The notes beneath the pieces were generated by a model. The model ran no database searches. It was not told the origin of the DNA and was given only the letters and a program-made list of their open reading frames with translations. The translations under genes were made by a program, and so were the position numbers. Positions 8,500 through 13,805 of a stretch of DNA of 13,805 nucleotides are shown one piece after another. The DNA comes from Bisporella sp. PMI_857. Its lineage: Eukaryota > Ascomycota > Leotiomycetes > Helotiales > Helotiaceae. The stretch lies in assembly GCA_021307315.1 (NCBI GenBank), contig JAJSPD010000248.1, forward strand, positions 1 to 13,805, read 5' to 3'. The stretch's first letter is position 1. Every line of letters starts with the position of its first letter.

Positions 8500-9150
8500 T
8501 GACTCGACTATTGTTACAGTTTCTGATTTGATTATTCTTACAGCTTTTGCTTCTAAATCAATCACTTTTACAGCTTCTGATTCGATCATTTTTACAGCTT
8601 TTGCTCCTGAGTTAATCAATTCTACAGGCTCTGATTTAGTAACTTTTACAGCCTTCGATTCGATTACTGTTACAGCTGCTGATTCGATTATTTCTACAGC
8701 TTTTGCTTTTGGATTAATCACTTTTACAGGCTTTGGTTTGGCTACTTTTACAGTTTATGATTCGATTACTTTTACAGCCTTTGTCTTTGAATTAATCGCT
8801 TTTACAGGTTTTGATTCAATTACTTTTTTGGGCTTTGATTTGATTACTTTTACAGGTTTTAATTCGATTATTTTTACAGCTTTTGCCTTTGAATCGATCA
8901 CTTTTACAGCTGCTAGTTTTGTTATTTGCGCAGGCTTTGATTCGATCACTTTTACAGCTTTTAGTTCTGTCACTTTTACAGGCTTTAATTCGGTTACTTT
9001 TACAGTTTCTGGTTTTGTCACTTTTACAGGCTTTGATTCGGTCACTTTTATAGCTTTTGGTTTTGTCACTTTTACAAACTTTAATTCGGTTACTTCTACA
9101 ACTTTTGGTTCAATTCCTTCTATTTTCGCTTCAGTAGCTATTACAGCTAT
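8500..9150 (+). repeat. Degenerate 24-bp minisatellite (some units 30 bp), open on both strands
   Basis: Successive units follow GATTCGATTACTTTTACAGC with a TTT/GCT spacer. The period is mostly 24 bp (eight codons), with occasional 30-bp units such as those with TTTGCTTTTGGATTAATC. Plus-strand translation gives G/A-F-D-S-I/V-T-F-T repeats; minus-strand translation gives K-V-T-E-S-K-P-V repeats. Unit lengths divisible by three keep both strands open, so long frames here are weak evidence of coding. Confidence 0.85.
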
Positions 9151-9191
9151 TGAATCTTCAGTTGAGCTTTTTTCTTTGTATGCTGCTTAAG

Positions 9192-9470
9192 GAGCTATCA
9201 CGGCTTTCGACGCTATTACAGTTTTTGAAATTGTTACAAGCGTCGATTTGATTTTTACAGTCGACTTTTTTTTTGGTTGCTGCCCAGAGAACTATTACAG
9301 CTTTCGACGTTGTTACAGCCTCTGAAGCTGTTACGGCCGTCGATTCAGTTTTTACAGTCGACTCTTTTGTTTTTGTTGTTGCCCAGAGAGCTATTACAGC
9401 TTTCGACGCTGTTACAGCCTTTAAGGCTGTCACGGCCGTCGATTTAGTCTCTGTCACGATCACGATCCTA
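9192..9470 (+). repeat. Higher-order repeat, three units of about 98 bp
   Basis: Units begin near 9192, 9289 and 9388 with GARCTATYACRGCTTTCGAC, followed by GTTACAGCC, GCTGTYACGGCCGTCGATT and, in the first two units and before the third, TTTTTACAGTCGACT. The second and third units are the most alike (including GCCCAGAGA just before each); the first is more decayed. About four 24-bp-like subunits fit in each, so this is probably an amplified variant of the neighbouring 24-bp array. Confidence 0.85.
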
Positions 9471-9473
9471 TGA

Positions 9474-9975
9474 GCCTGATGGGGCGTAGTATAGGTGCTT
9501 CAATACGAGAATACTAAACTAAGGAGGAAAGGTGTAGCTGTTGCTGTGGCATCCCTAACATAAAGACCATTACCACGTGACCACCATAGGCGAGCTGGTA
9601 AGCGAACCAATGGGCGTTTGGTGCGATATTGAGGACCGTGACAATACCTTCCTCTTCAAATAAGCTCGTTCTCGAGCTTGAAAACTATTTATAATACCTG
9701 ATATTTATTCTTTACGGCCCGTTACGGCTATACTTTTGTTTAATACTGCTTTTTCTCAACTGTAACGTACTTGCGAGCTAGTTCGGCTTGTTGTTATTTT
9801 TTTTCGGCTTTGGATATTTATTACGTTCAACGCACTTAAGCTAATACGTAAGATTTTTTAGTGGGCCAAGCTTGTCAAAATTGCTTTCGTGAAAGCTTTT
9901 AAAAGCTAACGAGCTATTTGCTAAAGCAGCTGCAAAGTACTATTCAGAATTGTTATTTTTTTAATTTTATTTGAT
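9474..9975. other. Unassigned DNA downstream (minus sense) of the Copia gag relic
   Basis: There is no gene. A perfect stem AAGCTCG-TTCT-CGAGCTT lies at 9662-9679. The minus strand shows weak protein-like stretches beyond the gag stop but no clear motif. A TGTTAGGGATGCC near 9560 (minus) resembles an LTR start but lacks a partner. Confidence 0.4.
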
Positions 9976-10188
9976 TTAGTATTTTAGCGCTTTATTAACA
10001 CGTCGGCCTTCTTTATCGGTGCCGCTAGTCGTTTTGTAATAAAGGTCTTTTTCAGGCTCTTCTTCCGATCCGTCAATATAAGGCATATAGCCTGTAACCT
10101 CAAAAAAGAGGTTTGCGCTAGTAAGCCATTCTATATAATTAGAACGTCCTATTAGCATTTCGCCCTTGTATTGCATTCCTGTCGACAT
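9976..10188 (-). pseudogene. N-terminal fragment of a Ty1/Copia-type gag polyprotein
   Basis: Seventy codons read M-S-T-G-M-Q-Y-K-G-E-M-L-I-G-R-S-N-Y-I-E, then W-L-T-S-A-N-L-F-F-E-V-T-G-Y-M-P-Y-I-D-G and a Glu-rich segment. The pattern L-x-G-x-x-N-Y-x-x-W followed by a Y-I-D-G is typical of the start of fungal Copia gag, which packages the element RNA. Full gag-pol runs well over 1,000 residues; here a TAA stops it at 9976-9978, and the DNA beyond is AT-rich and unreadable. No protease, integrase or RT remains nearby. The start Met is the first in a family-like context. Confidence 0.7.
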
Positions 10189-10300
10189 GTCGCAAATGTG
10201 TCGAACTACTAGGTATTGGGCTTAGATTAGCTTAGTTCAATTAATGACTAGCTATTTGTGGATTTGTGGCTGATCCTAGAACCTCGCTAGCTTCTAAATA

Positions 10301-10372
10301 GCGTAAATGCCTAAAAAGGTCTTGTATTGCCTAGAACTATAGCTAGGTCTTGTAAATGCCTATAAAAAGGTC

Positions 10373-10374
<2 letters not shown>
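10301..10374 (-). repeat. Minisatellite of about 23-30 bp, left part (split by passenger copy 2)
   Basis: On the minus strand, units follow AAGACCTAGCTATAGTTC then TAGGCATTTAC, with short variants AAGACCTTTTTAGGCATTTAC. About two and a half units lie here; the array resumes at 11216. It sits just before the Copia gag on the minus strand, so it may belong to that element's leader. Confidence 0.8.
10361..10374. repeat. 14-bp target-site duplication, left copy (element 10375-11215)
   Basis: TATAAAAAGGTCTT occurs here and exactly at 11216-11229; two more shared C bases make it up to 16 bp. The site lies inside a minisatellite, but joining across one copy gives a continuous array unit, as expected for a real insertion. 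Confidence 0.88.

Positions 10375-10443
<69 letters not shown>
10375..10443 (+). repeat. (ATT)23 microsatellite: the 3' tail of passenger copy 2
   Basis: There are 69 bases of perfect ATT between the target duplication and the conserved 3' end. It has the same placement and phase as the tails at 4581 and 11821. Confidence 0.97.
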
Positions 10444-10444
<1 letters not shown>

Positions 10445-11215
10445 CTTTTAACGTGCTGTATCAGTCGAGGACTATGTAGCACGGCCAGGGCACTCGGGCC
10501 TAGCAATTCGGTTGGGGAGTTGACAATATATACAAATTCTCGAAAGTAAAAAAGGACGAAGCAGAAGCACAAGTACTCTACAAAGACTGTACTAGCCAAT
10601 ATTAATAGACTAGTAGCCTTAACATACTTCTTCCAAAAAACCTCTCATATATTCCAGTGAGTATTGAGGATCGAGTCCCAATGAAAAAAAGTCTTTCACG
10701 TCCGTCGATTCTTCCGTTCCTTACACGTCTTTTTCTATTACAGCTTTCGCTTTGTCGACTTTTCTCCGCGATCCTTTCTCCGGCCATAAGTATATATTTA
10801 TCGAAGGTACGAGCCACTCAAGTGCTTGTGTTGTTATATTGTCGTACGTGTAACTTTCCGTCATTTTTCCGGTTCACTTCTTTAGCTTTTCTACGATGTG
10901 TGTTCCGAAACTCGTATAGTAAACAAGTGCAAATAATTGAGAGCTGGTTCAAAAGTAGCTCAAGTCGTGTTTCAACTCGTTTTTCAGTATTGTAAAAAGT
11001 TTGTTGTTGAATCGAAGTAATACTTTTCACAGAAAAACCTCTGGCCTTAGCGTGAAAACTCTGCTTCTCCCTTCACTTTGGCCCCAGAAATCCTCCCATA
11101 TCACTGTTTAGGCTGAATCTCGGCTCTGGAATCGTTATTAAACTGCCTCAGGAGAGTAATACCGATTCCAGGTTCGTAGAGGGCACCGCATACAGGTGTT
11201 CAGCCATCGCCCTCC
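10375..11215 (-). mobile_element. Non-autonomous non-LTR retroelement, copy 2 (841 bp)
   Basis: The element starts GGAGGGCG at 11215 (minus) and ends in an (AAT)23 tail. Its 5' 60 bp match copy 1; its 3' part matches copy 1 and the LINE: a 41-bp block next to the tail identical to the LINE's, and TTCCAGTGAGTATTGAGG at about 10651-10668 matching the LINE's 3'UTR. It lacks the solo LTR found in copy 1, so it shows the empty site. No RT or RNase H is present. Short open frames (10602-10817 and 10818-11030, minus) are Lys/Arg-rich and unrecognised; they could be remnants of a nucleic-acid-binding ORF1. Confidence 0.85.
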
Positions 11216-11374
11216 TATAAAAAGGTCTTGTAAATGCCTAGAACTATTGCTAGGTCTTGTAAATGCCTGGAACTAAAGCCAAGGTCTTATAGTGCCTCTA
11301 GAACTACAGCTAGGGTCTTTTGCTTATAGAATTATAGCTACGGTCTTTTTAGCTCAAAACTAAAGTCTTTTAGC
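11216..11374 (-). repeat. Minisatellite, right part, and TSD right copy (11216-11229)
   Basis: About five to six further units of the array at 10301-10374, becoming more degenerate toward 11374 (AAGACCCTAGCTGTAGTTCT, AAAGACCGTAGCTATAATTC). The first 14 bases are the right target duplication of copy 2. Units vary between about 23 and 31 bp. Confidence 0.8.
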
Positions 11375-11701
11375 TCGGGATAATACGTCGAGCACCTAAA
11401 AAGGATTTCCTAACACTTAAAATAGCTACGGGCTATTTCACTTATATTTGTAGACCACCAGCTACACAATATTGAATAGAAACTCTATTACTAGGCTTTC
11501 CCTCTAGATCACGTGCTAGAAGGCCGTAGTATAGCGTCCTTTGCCGAAAAAGGATCCTCAGGTTTCTATAAGTGTTTTCAAAGTAGAAGCGTCGAACTAA
11601 GGTGTCGAAAAACCGAAGTCAATAGTCGATGAAATAGCTAGCTAGTATGTAATAGTACAAAGCTAGATTAGGCTTCAAATAGCCTAAAATTGACTGTCAA
11701 G
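11375..11701. other. Unassigned DNA between two minisatellites
   Basis: There is no gene. The segment is rich in TAGC/CTAG words. The minus strand has TGTTAGGAAATCC near 11412, which resembles an LTR start and could be the 5' LTR of the Copia relic at 9976-10188, but no second LTR confirms it. Confidence 0.35.
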
Positions 11702-11783
11702 GTCGTACAGGGTAACTTTGTCGTGTACAGGGTAACCGAAGTGTTGTATAGGGTAACCGAAGCGTTGTACAGGGTAACCGAAC
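11702..11783 (+). repeat. 21-bp minisatellite, four units
   Basis: Units share GTACAGGGTAACCGAA (one has TATAGGGTAACC, the first CAGGGTAACTTTG). Three units are exactly 21 bp and the first is 19 bp. The seven-codon periodicity opens a short minus-strand frame (S-V-T-L-Y-N-A type), which is not taken as a gene. It lies just outside the LINE 3' end. Confidence 0.88.
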
Positions 11784-11820
11784 CGTGACGATAAGGTCGG
11801 TGGCGAATTCCGTAATAGCT

Positions 11821-12016
11821 ATTATTATTATTATTCCTTTTAACGTGCTGTATCAGTCGAGGACTATGTAGCACGGCTAGCGCCTAGGCCCTAGCGTTTC
11901 TATCTAGGTTATTTACAAGTAATGGTGGTAGTCAATCTATTCCAGTGAGTGTTGAGGGTCTAGCCCTAGTTGTAGCAAAACAAATGAAAAAAAAACACAA
12001 AAATCATATCGAACGT
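11821..12016 (-). mobile_element. LINE 3'UTR and (AAT)5 tail
   Basis: The LINE stop codon is at 12017-12019. Downstream on the minus strand is a 3'UTR of about 180 nt with CTCAACACTCACTGGAAT, then the conserved terminal block (11836-11876), then the AAT tail at 11835-11821. The terminal block forms a stem, CGTGCT (11844-11849) with AGCACG (11870-11875), with an inner AGTC-GAG-GACT. Passenger copies 1 and 2 have the same block, so this is the likely recognition site of the LINE reverse transcriptase. Confidence 0.8.
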
Positions 12017-13805
12017 CTACTCCTCTCCTTCTAGCTCCTCTAGTTCTTCTAGTGCTAGCTCCCGCTCTAGCCTATTCAGGTGGTTCCGTCTAGTACAAAC
12101 GCTAGTCTCTTTGAGGAACGCTAGCGTCTTTTCGATGCCGATTGTTGTATGCAGTAATAAGGCCATTGTAAGCCGGTTTCCTCCAAGATCGTTTTTGAGC
12201 TTTGATCTAGCCAAAACTAGCTTAGGATCATTACAGCTAAGTAGCAAATGCTGAGCTGTTTCCTTCGTTCCGCACACGCACTTGTCAGACGTCACATGAC
12301 CTAGCTTGTGCAAATATGATCGAATATAGCCATGGCCGAGCTTTAGTTGAAATAGCGAGCTAGCTAGCTCTCTAGTCGTTCCGCGCGGTAGTTGTATTTT
12401 TGACTTGATTTTCCACGGAAATAGCTTTTTGTACGTAAATGGATTTGTGCTAAGCTTGCTGTCGTACTTTGCTAGCACGTTTTTCCATTCCGCAATATTA
12501 GCTTTCTTTGCTTCGCAGCCAAGTACCGCAAAACTAGTCGTTGTAATGCTAGGCTCGATAGTTGTAGCTAGTTTAGCTAGTTTGTCGGCTTGGTCGTTTC
12601 CGTAGATATCCGTATGCCCTGGAACCCATTTCAGTGCAATACTAGCTCCTTTTTCTATCGCATTTAGCGTGGCTTCGCTAGCGCGTATTTGCTGTGATTG
12701 GCCAGGATTGTCGTTAGCTGATTTTAGCCTGTTGAGTGCGGCTTGATTGTCGGCATAGATATTGTAGTTCTGGCCAGGCTGTGCTATTGTACTAGCGTAT
12801 TCGATAGCTTGTGTGATTCCTTCTAGTTCTCCATTGTAGACTAGCTGTGATTGACCAATATTGTCGATATTACGATGTATTGTACTAGGCTGTCCTTGAT
12901 TGTCGTATTGTAGCGCAATAAATCCTATTCCTATCCCTGTCGATTCGGTAGTCGGGATCATCGACGCATCAGAATACATGTTAATTGTACTAAGGTAGCT
13001 TAGGTGATTCAAGCTAGTTTGGTGCATTGTGGTGGCGTCCTCTTTTGACAACGAGCTGATTTCGACATTGTCGGCGTAGTGCGATTCCATGGAGCGTACT
13101 TGTAGTGCTGTATGTGCTCTAAGTTAGCTGAACTAGCTAAGCTATCTGAACTAGCTGAACTAGCTGAACTAGCGATGCGTTCTAGCTGTGTGCCGGCTGT
13201 AGCTGTTTGTGTAGCTTGTCTGATAGGGTGATTTTGAGGTAGTTTCAAAGCTCGTATAGCATATTGACGTACGCTTGCATTGAGTCGTACGCTAGCGGGA
13301 TACAATGCCGATTCGACTTCCATAGGGCAAATAGGGCTAGTTCGGAAAACCCTAGTATTTTGCGTAGTGCTAGGTTCTGTAATGATTGTAGTTGTCGGCT
13401 GAATTGTGCTTGACCTTTCCACCATATTACCGCTCCGTAGTCGCCACGCTAGTCACGCAGCGAGGTATAATTGTCGAATAGCAAAAGGACTTAAACCTTG
13501 TTCCGTATTAGCTAGTCTAGCTAGTCGATAAAAACTAGATCTAGCCTGACTAGTACGTATTGCGACGTGTTGCTTGAATGTAAGTCCTGAATCGAACCAA
13601 ACGCCTAGCCAGCGTACTAGCTTTTTGGTTGTACGACTTCGTTGCCAGGTAGTCGTAAGCTAATTGTACTAGCTAGTTAGCTGTTGTAAAATGGATTAGT
13701 TCGGTTTTGCCCAAATCAAATTGAATTGCATTCAAGCTCGCTAGTTTAGCTAGTTTAGCTACTTCGCGTTCTAGTATACGGACGTTTTTCCGCAAGCTGG
13801 TGATG
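12017..13805 (-). pseudogene. 3' half of a Tad/I-like LINE polyprotein: end of RT, RNase H, CCHC knuckle; frameshifted
   Basis: Read on the minus strand from the window edge, the RT end is recognisable: K-T-E-L-I-H-F near 13690, R-W-L-G-V-W-F-D-S with F-K-Q-H-V near 13615-13570, and G-A-V-I-W-W-K-G near 13430. Next comes F-R-T-S-P, M-E-V-E-S-A-L and N-H-P-I-R (13345-13215). The last 357 codons (13090-12017) are open and hold RNase H with Asp41 (Y-S-D-A-S), Glu88, Asp114 (Y-A-D-N-Q), His159 (W-V-P-G-H) and Asp169 (G-N-D-Q-A-D), then a knuckle C271-x-C273-x7-H281-x4-C286. RNase H removes the RNA strand during cDNA synthesis. At least four frame changes or stops (about 13674, 13631, 13345, 13060) kill the frame; the rest of RT and ORF1 are outside. 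Codons are rich in CTA/TAGC words. Clade within the I/Tad group is uncertain. Confidence 0.85.
13127..13173 (+). repeat. 9-bp in-frame tandem repeat inside the LINE
   Basis: CTGAACTAG recurs about five times, once as the variant CTAAGCTAT. Read on the minus strand in the LINE frame it gives a short Ala-Ser-Ser run between the RT and RNase H parts. The unit length is a multiple of three, so expansion does not shift the frame. Confidence 0.75.

Larger units (their letters stand above)
7985..9473 (+). pseudogene. Decayed long reading frame ending in a repeat domain, unknown family
   Basis: The frame from about 7985 to 8455 holds roughly nine stops, nearly all TAA/TAG, between stretches that read like protein, e.g. 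A-L-Q-A-C-L-R-K-Q-R-V-Y-I-V-T-N-K-N-F near 8270-8325 and K-E-F-Q-E-I-Q-K-N-C-E-L near 8384-8420. It runs in frame into an open part (8456-9190, 244 codons) of eight-residue repeats around I-T-F-T-A-F-D-S. At 9188-9190 TAA stands where the two later 98-bp units have CAG (A-Q-R), as RIP would give. A frame change at a T run near 9266-9274 leads to the final part, ending at 9473. Stops are not much rarer than expected for such AT-rich DNA before 8230, so the N-terminal claim is weak. The minus strand is also open over much of the repeats (Lys/Val/Glu-rich), so strand is inferred. No function assigned. Confidence 0.35.

Noticed and set aside
7911..9470. CRISPR-like array
   Set aside because: The units are tandem without unique spacers, degenerate, and lie in a eukaryotic transposon context.
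9548..11412. LTR pair for the Copia relic, starting TGTTAGG near 9560 and 11412 (minus)
   Set aside because: Only the first 7-8 bases agree; the following sequence differs and no primer-binding site or purine tract was clear.

Overview
The window looks like nuclear DNA of a filamentous ascomycete (Pezizomycotina), from a transposon-dense compartment. It has one apparently intact spliced gene with a 48-bp intron (GTAAGT donor, GCTGACG branch site, CTAG acceptor). Around it lie decayed fungal transposons: a pogo-type transposase, Ty1/Copia gag, a Tad/I-like LINE and LTRs. Long AT-rich blocks look like the product of repeat-induced point mutation (RIP): stops fall where Gln codons are expected, while CpG survives. 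I cannot name the species.

Layout, left to right. At 2-613 (+) is the decayed C-terminal end of a pogo/Tc1-mariner-like transposase, followed by AT-rich flank with a 28-bp direct repeat. At 1138-2793 (-) is a secreted, probably GPI-anchored pepsin-like aspartic protease (yapsin type) with a reconstructed intron. At 2794-4098 there is promoter and intergenic DNA with no convincing gene. At 4099-4232 (-) and 6124-6279 (+) are two related LTRs in opposite orientation. Between them sits a 1,177-bp non-LTR passenger element (4581-5757, -) with a perfect 13-bp target duplication, and nested inside that a 174-bp solo LTR with a perfect 5-bp duplication. From 6280 to about 7980 is a strongly AT-rich block. 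From about 7985 to 9473 is a decayed reading frame carrying 24-bp and 98-bp repeats. A Copia gag fragment lies at 9976-10188 (-). A minisatellite is split by a second copy of the passenger element (10375-11215, -) with a 14-bp duplication. A 21-bp minisatellite is at 11702-11783, and the 3' half of a LINE (RT end, RNase H, CCHC, 3'UTR, ATT tail) runs from 13805 down to 11821.

The most interesting system is a non-LTR partnership. Two short elements share a 5' end with each other and a 3' end (hairpin plus (AAT)n tail) with the nearby RNase H-bearing LINE. This suggests non-autonomous passengers mobilised by that LINE's enzyme. A second signal is a hairpin architecture in the two inverted LTRs, supported by compensatory base changes.

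All family names come from motif recognition by eye; no database search was run.
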